Assembly (NCBI RefSeq): GCF_006542765.1
Contig: NZ_SKCD01000027.1
Location: 16,748 to 80,747 of the forward strand
Length of the DNA stretch: 64,000 bases
Source: Paenibacillus luteus
GTDB lineage: Bacteria > Bacillota > Bacilli > Paenibacillales > Paenibacillaceae
Direction of reading: 5' to 3'
Shown: positions 17,601 through 24,084 of the stretch, piece by piece
Layout of the letters: each line of letters begins with the position of its first letter
Numbering within the stretch: position 1 is the stretch's first letter
Position numbers and translations under genes: made by a program
Notes under the pieces: model-generated
What the model saw: only the letters and a program-made list of their open reading frames with translations
Told to the model about the DNA's origin: nothing
Database searches by the model: none

Positions 17601-18348
17601 TGATGTAACGGTTGAATTTGACGGGTTTAAGGCGGTTCAAGGGATGAATTTAAAGCTGGAGAAAGGCGAGCTTCGTTTTCTTATCGGTCCCAATGGTGCG
17701 GGAAAGACAACGATGCTGGATGTGATTTGCGGCAAAGTGCGGCCATCGATGGGGAGGGTTACCTTTCATGGCAAGGTGGATATTACGAAAAAGAAAGAGC
17801 ATCAGATTGCCGAGCTTGGCATCGGCCGGAAGTTCCAGGCGCCTTCGATCTTTCCTTCCATGACGGTCATTGAAAATTTGGAGATCGCGATGCGTCAGAA
17901 ACGGTCGGTGTTTGCGACGCTGTTCGCAAAGATGGCCGAGGAGGAACGCTCGCGCATTGATGGACAGCTGGCGATGATTGGTCTGCAGCAAAAAGCGGAA
18001 TGGCGCGCCGGAGGGCTGTCGCATGGGGAGAAGCAGTGGCTTGAAATTGGGATGATGCTGCTGCAGGAACCGGAAATTTTGCTGCTGGATGAGCCGGTTG
18101 CGGGAATGACGGATAAGGAAACGGATAAGACGGGCGAGCTGCTCCATCAGATTGCGCGCAAGCGTTCGGTTGTTGTCGTGGAGCATGATATGGAATTTGT
18201 CCGAAATTTTGCGAGCAAGGTAACGGTCATGCATGAAGGAAGGCTCCTTAAGGAAGGCTCGATGGATGAGGTTCAACGGGATGATCGCGTAGCGGAAGTG
18301 TATCTGGGGAAAAGGCGGGATGCCGATGTTAGCCGTTCAACAGCTTGA
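17572..18348 (+). CDS. urtD: Urea ABC transporter ATP-binding protein UrtD
   Basis: A LivG-type ATPase of 258 aa that powers urea import. Walker A is GPNGAGKTT, the signature is LSHGEKQWLEIG, and Walker B is ILLLDEPVAGMTD. The variant LSHGEKQWLE in place of LSGGQ is characteristic of UrtD. It overlaps urtC at its start and urtE at its end by 29 bases each. Confidence 0.94.
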   Translation: MKESAILLCDDVTVEFDGFKAVQGMNLKLEKGELRFLIGPNGAGKTTMLDVICGKVRPSMGRVTFHGKVDITKKKEHQIAELGIGRKFQAPSIFPSMTVIENLEIAMRQKRSVFATLFAKMAEEERSRIDGQLAMIGLQQKAEWRAGGLSHGEKQWLEIGMMLLQEPEILLLDEPVAGMTDKETDKTGELLHQIARKRSVVVVEHDMEFVRNFASKVTVMHEGRLLKEGSMDEVQRDDRVAEVYLGKRRDADVSRSTA

Positions 18349-19021
18349 GGCCGGGTATGGCGAGAGTGTAATATTGCGCGAGGTGTCGCTAAAGGTAAAG
18401 CAGGGGCAGGTCGTCTGTTTACTGGGACGTAACGGCGTTGGGAAGACGACGCTAATGAAGAGCATTATGGGGCTGTTGAAGGCCCGCGTGGGGACGGTTT
18501 CCTACAATGGCTCTGACCTTACGAAGAAAGCGCCAGGAATAAGGGCAAAAAGCGGCATTGGCTATGTGCCGCAGGGGCGTGAAATATTTGCGCAGCTGTC
18601 GGTTTATGAGAATTTACTGCTGGGCTTGGAGGCTTCGCGGACGAAGCTGACAGCTGTCCCGGATGAAGCGATAGCAAAGTTTCCTGTTCTGCCGACGATG
18701 TATACGCGCCGCGGGGGTGATCTGAGCGGCGGACAGCAGCAGCAGCTTGCGTTCGCAAGGGCGCTTGCTTCTAAACCGGAGGTACTGCTGCTAGATGAGC
18801 CATGTGAGGGGATTCAGCCTTCGATTGTAGACGACATCAGGGACGTTATCCGCTCAATAAAGGCGGATGGCAAGACGGCCATCCTGCTGGTGGAGCAGAG
18901 CCTGGAATTCGTGAAGAGCGTCGGTGACTATTTCTATGTGCTGGAGAAAGGTGCGATTGCTTGGGAGGGCGGATTGGAGTCGCTGGACGACGAGGTTATT
19001 CGCAAGTATTTAACTGTTTGA
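18320..19021 (+). CDS. urtE: Urea ABC transporter ATP-binding protein UrtE
   Basis: A LivF-type ATPase of about 233 aa, partner of UrtD. Walker A GRNGVGKTT, signature LSGGQQQQLA and Walker B VLLLDEPCEGIQPS are present; the EGIQPS ending is typical of UrtE. It starts at ATG 18320 or 18326, inside the end of urtD. A GC-rich terminator right after the stop closes the operon. Confidence 0.94.
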   Translation: MPMLAVQQLEAGYGESVILREVSLKVKQGQVVCLLGRNGVGKTTLMKSIMGLLKARVGTVSYNGSDLTKKAPGIRAKSGIGYVPQGREIFAQLSVYENLLLGLEASRTKLTAVPDEAIAKFPVLPTMYTRRGGDLSGGQQQQLAFARALASKPEVLLLDEPCEGIQPSIVDDIRDVIRSIKADGKTAILLVEQSLEFVKSVGDYFYVLEKGAIAWEGGLESLDDEVIRKYLTV

Positions 19022-19039
19022 GGAAACAGCAAGAAAGTA

Positions 19040-19075
19040 CGCCCCCTCCTGATTTAGGAGGAGGCGCTTTTTTTG
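19040..19075 (+). terminator. Intrinsic terminator after urtE
   Basis: GCCCCCTCCT pairs with AGGAGGAGGC around GATTT and is followed by a run of T. Confidence 0.85.
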
Positions 19076-19111
19076 TTGAAGTTTAAAATTATAGATGTTT
19101 TCTTCTCACTT

Positions 19112-19200
19112 GAGTTAGATGGGATTTCTCCCTCTAATTCCGGATTAAATGCCGAAAATGGCTTGAAACCGTTAGAATAACGGGAGAAATTCCAGTCCAA
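19112..19200 (+). repeat. Dispersed imperfect palindrome, family C, copy 1
   Basis: The element starts TTAGATGGGATTTCTCCC, continues TCTAATTCCG, and ends GGGAGAAATTCCAG. Its outer arms are inverted repeats of each other. The same element is found in reverse orientation at 34770-34867. It lies between the convergent urtE and thioredoxin genes. It resembles a small non-autonomous repeat, but no target-site duplication was confirmed. Confidence 0.6.
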
Positions 19201-19236
19201 ACATAATCATTTCATAGCCACCGATTGCAGTTAGAT

Positions 19237-19554
19237 TTATAAATATTTTTGGAGGACTGCTTGATAGTTTGATTTTGGACGAAGACCTACGAGCTTATCC
19301 ATCGGTACGCCATCTTTATACACAATCACGGTAGGTGTGCCGAGAATGCCAGCTTTGGAAGCGGCTGCTGGCAAGTCCTCGCAGTTCACTTTAACGAAAC
19401 GGGCCGCACCGTTCATTTCTTCCTCTAATTCCTCCAAGACGCCTAGCAAGGTTTTGCAGGGCGGGCAATAAGGCGCAGCGTAATCGACAAGAACGACTCC
19501 TTGGCTTAGGGCTGAGTCGAGTGTGTGCTCTGAATCTGCATTAATCATAGCCAT
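19237..19554 (-). CDS. Thioredoxin family protein with a CPPC active site
   Basis: A 105-residue soluble thioredoxin fold. The active site near residue 30 reads APYCPPCKTL, with CPPC where classical thioredoxins have CGPC. The cis-proline region GTPTVIVYKDG is intact. It starts at ATG (complement of 19554) behind GGAGGAG. It lies 14 bases after the MerR gene on the same strand, so the two form an operon. CPPC shifts redox potential in known thioredoxins; the substrate here is unknown. Confidence 0.88.
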   Translation of the reverse strand: MAMINADSEHTLDSALSQGVVLVDYAAPYCPPCKTLLGVLEELEEEMNGAARFVKVNCEDLPAAASKAGILGTPTVIVYKDGVPMDKLVGLRPKSNYQAVLQKYL

Positions 19555-19568
19555 TTTTATTTCTCCTC

Positions 19569-19934
19569 CTATATATTAGGTTCAGGTTCCGTCTTCGTAA
19601 GCGAAGCGATTCGATCGAGCAAATTGATTCTGATCTGGCTAAGTTCTATGATTTGCCGATCGATATCCGCCAGCTTTTTGTGGTACACCGGCAGCACCTC
19701 GGAGCAAAATGCTTCTTTATTTTGAAGCACGCAGGTAAGAAAACCGGCAATTTGCTCCGTTGTTAAGCCCAGATTCAAATACAGCTTGATGCTCTCTACC
19801 GTCTCAACTGCAAGAGGTGAGTATTCTCGATAACCGTTCGCTTGGCGGACGGATGTGAGTAATCCGCAATGTTCATAATGGCGAAGTGAGCGAACACTGA
19901 CGCCTGTTTGTTGTGACAATTCACCGATTTTCAT
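19569..19934 (-). CDS. MerR family transcriptional regulator
   Basis: A 121-residue regulator. The N-terminal winged HTH (MKIGELSQQTGVSVRSLRHY) is standard, followed by a coiled-coil dimerisation helix (about residues 80-115). Three cysteines (near residues 23, 68 and 77) could serve redox or metal sensing, but no known metal-site pattern is clear. The first of these sits in the HTH wing. The gene is cotranscribed with the CPPC thioredoxin, which suggests thiol-stress control. Its own promoter has the long spacer and palindrome typical of MerR targets. Confidence 0.88.
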   Translation of the reverse strand: MKIGELSQQTGVSVRSLRHYEHCGLLTSVRQANGYREYSPLAVETVESIKLYLNLGLTTEQIAGFLTCVLQNKEAFCSEVLPVYHKKLADIDRQIIELSQIRINLLDRIASLTKTEPEPNI

Positions 19935-19969
19935 GTGGTACCCCCGGGGTTATGAAATGGTTTAATTGT

Positions 19970-20001
19970 AGTATAAACCCTGACATCAGTGTAAGGGTCA
20001 A
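19970..20001 (-). promoter_or_regulatory. MerR-type promoter with palindromic operator
   Basis: On the minus strand, TTGACC (complement of 19996-20001) and TATACT (complement of 19970-19975) are 20 bases apart, longer than the usual 17. A 22-bp palindrome at 19977-19998 with ACCCT/AGGGT and ACA/TGT arms fills the spacer. This is the classic arrangement that MerR proteins activate by DNA distortion. Autoregulation of the merR-thioredoxin operon is inferred. Confidence 0.75.
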
Positions 20002-20032
20002 ATCTTTTTTTAGAAAAGGGCGGCTATATCGA

Positions 20033-20061
20033 TTGCTTATATTTGTAAAAAGTGATATCAT
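20033..20061 (+). promoter_or_regulatory. Possible sigma-A promoter of the SPFH gene
   Basis: TTGCTT (20033-20038) and TATCAT (20056-20061) are separated by 17 bases and lie about 47 bases before the start codon. The match is moderate. Confidence 0.4.
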
Positions 20062-20107
20062 TTTTATATCAAAACAATATATATATTCCGTTGAAGGAGT
20101 GGGTGTC

Positions 20108-20980
20108 ATGAAGGAGAAAAAGGCTTGGTATGTGAGTGGTTATATGGCTCTGTTATTTGCCATTGTCGCTGGAGCAGGGGGGATATATCTATTCATATCT
20201 CAAACGTCGCAGAATCAACCTTCCGGCTTAATGATAGGAGTTGGCATATTTTTGGTGTTGCTATCAGCCTTATGCCTATCCTCGCTTATGATCGTACAGC
20301 CGAACGAGGCGAAGGTTGTAACGTTGTTTGGTACCTATATGGGTTCCGTTCTGGAGAGTGGCCTATGGATGGTGCTGCCGCTGACGAGCAAAGCTAAAAT
20401 CTCGCTAAAGGTGCGTAACTTTAATAGCCAGACGCTCAAGGTAAACGATGCCGAGGGGAATCCGGTTGAGATTGGGGCAGTAGTCGTATTTAAAGTCATG
20501 GATACCGCAAGAGCAAGCTTTGATGTCGATAATTACGAACGTTTTGTTGAAATTCAAAGCGAAACGGCGGTCAGGCATATTGCGGCGCAATATCCTTATG
20601 ATGTGTTCTCCGAAGACGTGGCTTTGTCCTTAAGAGGCAATGCGGACGAAGTGGCGGCAGAGCTTAATCGGGAATTGCAAAATCGCCTTTCGGTCGCTGG
20701 CGTTAAGGTGATTGAGACTCGTCTTACGCATTTGGCTTATGCGCAGGAGATTGCAAGTGCAATGCTCCAGCGGCAGCAAGCGATCGCGATTGTGGCAGCA
20801 CGCTCCAAAATCGTTGAAGGAGCCGTCGGCATGGTGGATATGGCGCTTCGGCAGCTTGAAGCAAACGGTATCACTCTGGATGATGAGCGTCGGGCTGCTA
20901 TGGTGAACAACTTAATGGTTTCGATTGTGTCCGATCGTGCCGCTACTCCTGTGATTAATACAGGAACGCTGTACGGCTAG
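20108..20980 (+). CDS. SPFH/band 7 domain membrane protein
   Basis: A 290-residue membrane protein. Two hydrophobic segments at residues 10-32 and 40-62 anchor it, and the SPFH domain follows (IVQPNEAKVVTLFGTYMGSV through about residue 230). The C-terminal part (LQRQQAIAIVAARSKIVEGA) is helical. Such proteins scaffold membrane microdomains. ATG 20108 after GAAGGAGTGG is preferred to the much longer frame from 19913, which would run through the divergent promoter region. The next small gene likely forms a unit with it. Confidence 0.85.
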   Translation: MKEKKAWYVSGYMALLFAIVAGAGGIYLFISQTSQNQPSGLMIGVGIFLVLLSALCLSSLMIVQPNEAKVVTLFGTYMGSVLESGLWMVLPLTSKAKISLKVRNFNSQTLKVNDAEGNPVEIGAVVVFKVMDTARASFDVDNYERFVEIQSETAVRHIAAQYPYDVFSEDVALSLRGNADEVAAELNRELQNRLSVAGVKVIETRLTHLAYAQEIASAMLQRQQAIAIVAARSKIVEGAVGMVDMALRQLEANGITLDDERRAAMVNNLMVSIVSDRAATPVINTGTLYG

Positions 20981-20992
20981 AGGCTGATTGAA

Positions 20993-21166
20993 ATGGCAAA
21001 AGAAAAGAAAGCATTTCCGCTTCGATTGGATCCTGAACTTCACCGCGCGTTGGAGCAGTGGGCGGCGGATGAATTCCGGAGCGTCAATGGGCACATTGAA
21101 TTTTTGCTGAGAGAAGCGCTGGGCAAGGCAGGGCGGCTGAAGAAGCCGCCCAAGGAAGAAAACTAA
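20993..21166 (+). CDS. Small ribbon-helix-helix (Arc-like) protein
   Basis: A 57-residue protein beginning MAKEKKAFPLRLDPELHRAL. The pattern of a basic start, a FPLRLDPELH strand-helix and then EFRSVNGHIEFLLREAL fits the Arc/MetJ ribbon-helix-helix fold. It begins 12 bases after the SPFH gene, with AGAGG upstream. I recall small Arc-like proteins next to SPFH genes in other Bacillales, but their role is not established. It may be a DNA-binding partner or an adaptor. Confidence 0.75.
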   Translation: MAKEKKAFPLRLDPELHRALEQWAADEFRSVNGHIEFLLREALGKAGRLKKPPKEEN

Positions 21167-21374
21167 TCCTGTTAAGGGGAAAAGTGGAGTTCCGAAAGAA
21201 AGTAGTTAAAGGAGTTAGAGGAAATGGCTGTGCGGAAATCATTCTGCACGGCCTATTTTTGCGTTGAATATGGGTACGGCTTTATCGACGATCGATGGTT
21301 AATCGGAAATGGATAGGGTGGATAAGAGCTTGAATATCTATGGGTATATAATGTTAGATAACGTTACATAATTA
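21167..21374 (+). other. Gap between the RHH gene and the riboswitch promoter
   Basis: About 200 bases with no supported gene, repeat or clear terminator. The next recognisable element is the promoter at 21375. Confidence 0.4.
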
Positions 21375-21404
21375 TTGACGAAAGTGTATTCTAGACGCTA
21401 TAAT
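21375..21404 (+). promoter_or_regulatory. Sigma-A promoter of the guanidine-riboswitch operon
   Basis: TTGACG (21375-21380), an 18-base spacer and TATAAT (21399-21404). Transcription would begin near 21411, about 65 bases before the aptamer. Confidence 0.65.
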
Positions 21405-21474
21405 TGAAACTAAGGTTAGGTTTCATGACAATTAAATATAGGTTCTCCTCCGTAATGTGGGTGGGAACAAAAAA

Positions 21475-21660
21475 AGCTGTCTAGGGTTCCGTTCAAACGA
21501 CATGCAGCCTCTGTATATTTCATGCAGAAGTGGCAAACGTTTGAGTTCTGGTCCGAGAGATAGCGTATAGCGAACAGGTGGCCATGACTAGCTCTAACCT
21601 GAGGCTGTATAACACGGAAGGATAAAAGCATGGGAGACACTCTCCTGGGCTTTTTTTAAT
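21475..21660 (+). ncRNA. Guanidine-I riboswitch (ykkC motif) with intrinsic terminator
   Basis: The three conserved blocks of the ykkC RNA appear in order: CTAGGGTTCCG at 21481, GGTCCGAGAGA near 21550, and ACACGGAAGGATAAAAGC at 21612. The last block leads into GCATGGGAGA, which pairs with TCTCCTGGGC to form a terminator followed by TTTTTTT (21628-21658). The usual CCCGGG is CATGGG here. Guanidine-I RNAs commonly precede ABC transporters of the nitrate/sulfonate type and guanidine carboxylases, and an ABC ATPase follows 55 bases later. Ligand identity is inferred from motif and context. Confidence 0.88.
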
Positions 21661-21714
21661 TAATATTGTTTGAATAAGCCATTTATTTAATGAAATCTAC
21701 TGGGGAGTGATCTT

Positions 21715-22488
21715 ATGCTGACAGCTAAATCGACTAACGGGACCATTGAGATTCACGGATTGCAAAAGGTATATGAGTCAAAGAAAAGCCGTTTCGAGGC
21801 TCTTCGCGACATCGACCTGACCATTGGTGAAAACGAGTTTCTCACGATTGTAGGACCTTCAGGCTGCGGCAAATCAACGCTACTTCGCATGGTGGCAGGC
21901 TTGGACGAGCCAAGCGGCGGGTCGCTTCGCGTGGATGGTGAGGAAATTATCGGACCGGGCGCTGATCGGGGCATGGTTTTTCAAGGCTATACGTTGTTTC
22001 CTTGGTTAACCGTCCGGGAAAACATTGAATACGGCATGAAGCTGAAAGGAATTTCAATTTTGGACCGCCGCAAGCTGTCTAATTATTTTCTAAAGGTCAT
22101 TCGCCTTGAATCGTTTGCCAAGTCCTACCCGAAGCAATTGTCCGGTGGCATGAAGCAGCGGGTGGCCATTGCGCGGGCACTTGCCAATCGGCCGAAGGTG
22201 CTGCTGATGGATGAACCTTTTGGGGCACTGGATGCGCAGACGAAGCTGGAGATGCAGGAGATGCTCCTTGAGGTATGGGAGAGGGAGAAGACGACCGTTC
22301 TCTTTATTACTCATGATATTGATGAGGCGATATTTCTGTCGCAACGCATCGTGGTTATGGGAGCCGGACCGGGCCGGATTTTGAAGGAATATTGCGTCGA
22401 ACTGCCTGAGGGGAGAACGCCTGAGGTGCGTGAGCATCCCGATTTTTTGGCGCTTAAGCGGGAATTGAGTCAGCTTCTTAAGCATTAA
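21715..22488 (+). CDS. ABC transporter ATP-binding protein (nitrate/sulfonate/taurine type)
   Basis: A 257-residue ATPase of the SsuB/TauB/NrtD family. Walker A GPSGCGKST, signature LSGGMKQRVAIARAL and Walker B VLLMDEPFGALDAQT are all intact. It sits directly downstream of a guanidine-I riboswitch, so it was probably part of a guanidine or guanidine-derivative transporter. Its permease partner is only a 56-residue stub and no binding protein is present, so the system looks incomplete at this locus. Confidence 0.9.
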   Translation: MLTAKSTNGTIEIHGLQKVYESKKSRFEALRDIDLTIGENEFLTIVGPSGCGKSTLLRMVAGLDEPSGGSLRVDGEEIIGPGADRGMVFQGYTLFPWLTVRENIEYGMKLKGISILDRRKLSNYFLKVIRLESFAKSYPKQLSGGMKQRVAIARALANRPKVLLMDEPFGALDAQTKLEMQEMLLEVWEREKTTVLFITHDIDEAIFLSQRIVVMGAGPGRILKEYCVELPEGRTPEVREHPDFLALKRELSQLLKH

Positions 22489-22579
22489 ATCAAGGTTTTT
22501 AGCGGTATGCAGGCTGCTGTGGGAGAGTGTTAGAGCAACTAAAATGGTTCTTATCCAAACCATAAGGGAGGAAATAAGA

Positions 22580-22750
22580 ATGATGGCAATTGAGCGAGCG
22601 AAGGAAATAGAAGCTTCTAAGGGGCAGAAATTAATACCCCTGGTGACATCAAAGAAGAGTAGTACTGTCCTTGCGGTGTTTGGCGTGATCGCTACCGTTC
22701 TGTTTTTCCGACATCCGGAGGCTTTTTCCAAAACGGCAACGGCAGGATAA
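22580..22750 (+). pseudogene. Truncated ABC permease N-terminus or small membrane protein
   Basis: A 56-residue frame starts at ATG 22580 (or 22583) with a good GGGAGG site. It has a basic start, KGQKLIPLVTSKKSS, and one membrane segment (TVLAVFGVIATVLFF), then stops. The position after the riboswitch-controlled ATPase and the N-terminal pattern suggest the beginning of the cognate permease, cut off after the first transmembrane helix. No continuation is visible in any frame downstream. A genuine small membrane protein is the alternative. Confidence 0.5.
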
Positions 22751-23257
22751 AAAAGCGTATATGTTCCTCTATCACATCCGTGTTCAATTCTTCAACTCCT
22801 CCGGCATTCGACAGCTTATCAAGTCTATAACTACCACTGACTATGATAAAAGCTGTCGTCGCCGTTTAACCACTCATCCCAACAGTTGTGCATTCGCGTG
22901 TGCGTCACTTAGATAATCCCCTCAGGACTAGCTTTGCCATTTATTTAAGCTTTCTTCACTTTTTCCTTTCAAATGTGGATGATTTTTGCTGCATGACCCC
23001 CATAAAAAAATGAATTTTCACGAAAAAAGTAAAAGGGTAATCTGAAAATGTGTGACGCATGAGGATGGAAGTTGATTTAAATAGATCGAATAAGCCATCT
23101 GGCCACTCAACCAAAATATTCTGATTAGGATGCAAGCAAAAGCAGGAAACGGGGCATGCTGAAAAGGGATGATAAGGAAGTGGAAGCACGAAAACGAGCC
23201 GTGCAATTGGCCGTTTTTGTACAAGGAGATGGAACGTTTGGTCGGAAATGTCATCCG
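22751..23257 (+). other. Gap before spoVT, no supported gene
   Basis: About 500 bases without a convincing gene or terminator. A 71-codon frame at 23156 lacks a ribosome site and family likeness. The sequence may be the scar left by loss of the riboswitch-linked transporter genes, but no residual homology is readable. Confidence 0.4.
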
Positions 23258-23288
23258 TGTATAAGATATTGGGAGCGGATGAATACTA
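23258..23288 (+). promoter_or_regulatory. Possible sigma-G promoter of spoVT
   Basis: TGTATA (23258-23263), an 18-base spacer and AATACTA (23282-23288) resemble the sigma-G consensus TGMATA / CATACTA. spoVT is a known sigma-G gene. The start codon is about 100 bases downstream. Confidence 0.45.
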
Positions 23289-23390
23289 TGGTCAGATTCA
23301 AAATCTTTGAAGGATGTTTCTTCTTCGTTATAAACGAGCAGCAAAAGTCCAGTCGATTCAAAATCCTCTAGGAAAGCGGGGCAACAAGAA

Positions 23391-23933
23391 ATGAAAGCAA
23401 CTGGAATTGTACGTCGCATCGATGATCTCGGGCGTGTGGTGATTCCGAAGGAGATCCGCCGTACACTGCGTATTCGCGAGGGTGACCCTCTAGAAATATT
23501 TGTAGATCGCGATGGCGAAGTTATTTTGAAAAAATATTCTCCTATCGGTGAACTGGGCGATTTCGCTAAGGAATATGCGGAGTCGTTATTTGAGGGCACG
23601 AACCATGTAACCTTAATTACGGACCGGGACAACATCATTGCTGTCGCTGGAGCATCCAAGAAAGAGCTGTTGGACAAGCAAGTCGGGGCTGCTCTGGAGA
23701 GCTGTATGGAAAACCGCAAAACGATGGCAGAGGCTAACGGCGGCGCATTCGAAATCATTAAGGATACGCAGGAGAATTACAGCTCCTTCGTCATTGCTCC
23801 GATCATTGCGGGCGGTGATCCAATTGGTACCGTTGTGCTGTTAAGCAAGGATGAATCGGTGAAAATGGCTAATATGGAAACCAAGATGGCAGAGACGGCG
23901 GCGGGTTTTCTAGCCAAGCAAATGGAGCAATAA
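23391..23933 (+). CDS. spoVT: Stage V sporulation regulator SpoVT
   Basis: A forespore DNA-binding regulator that tunes sigma-G genes. Residues 1-50 are the AbrB-type swapped-hairpin domain (MKATGIVRRIDDLGRVVIPK, then IREGDPLEIFVD). Residues 55-178 are the GAF-like domain. The 180 aa match the family closely. A possible sigma-G promoter lies upstream and an intrinsic terminator follows. In B. subtilis it sits next to mfd; here about 13.5 kb intervenes. Confidence 0.97.
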   Translation: MKATGIVRRIDDLGRVVIPKEIRRTLRIREGDPLEIFVDRDGEVILKKYSPIGELGDFAKEYAESLFEGTNHVTLITDRDNIIAVAGASKKELLDKQVGAALESCMENRKTMAEANGGAFEIIKDTQENYSSFVIAPIIAGGDPIGTVVLLSKDESVKMANMETKMAETAAGFLAKQMEQ

Positions 23934-23974
23934 ATTGCGAAATGTTTGAAAAAGGGAATAAAAGAGTGTGGAGA

Positions 23975-24018
23975 CAGCTTCTTTGATCAAGAGAAATCTT
24001 GATTGGGGAAGCTTTTTC
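23975..24018 (+). terminator. Intrinsic terminator after spoVT
   Basis: AGCTTCTTTGATCAAG pairs with CTTGATTGGGGAAGCT (with mismatches) and is followed by TTTTC. Confidence 0.75.
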
Positions 24019-24084
24019 AAGGTTTGCGATTGTGAGGTATAATAAAGACCAATATCAATCGAGGGATAGGCAGGAGTGTGGCAG

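Noticed and set aside
23156..23371. 71-codon frame before spoVT
   Set aside because: No ribosome site, no hydrophobic or motif pattern, and it covers the likely sigma-G promoter.
23018..23758. 246-codon minus-strand frame opposite spoVT
   Set aside because: It overlaps conserved spoVT codons and shows no family features; a shadow.
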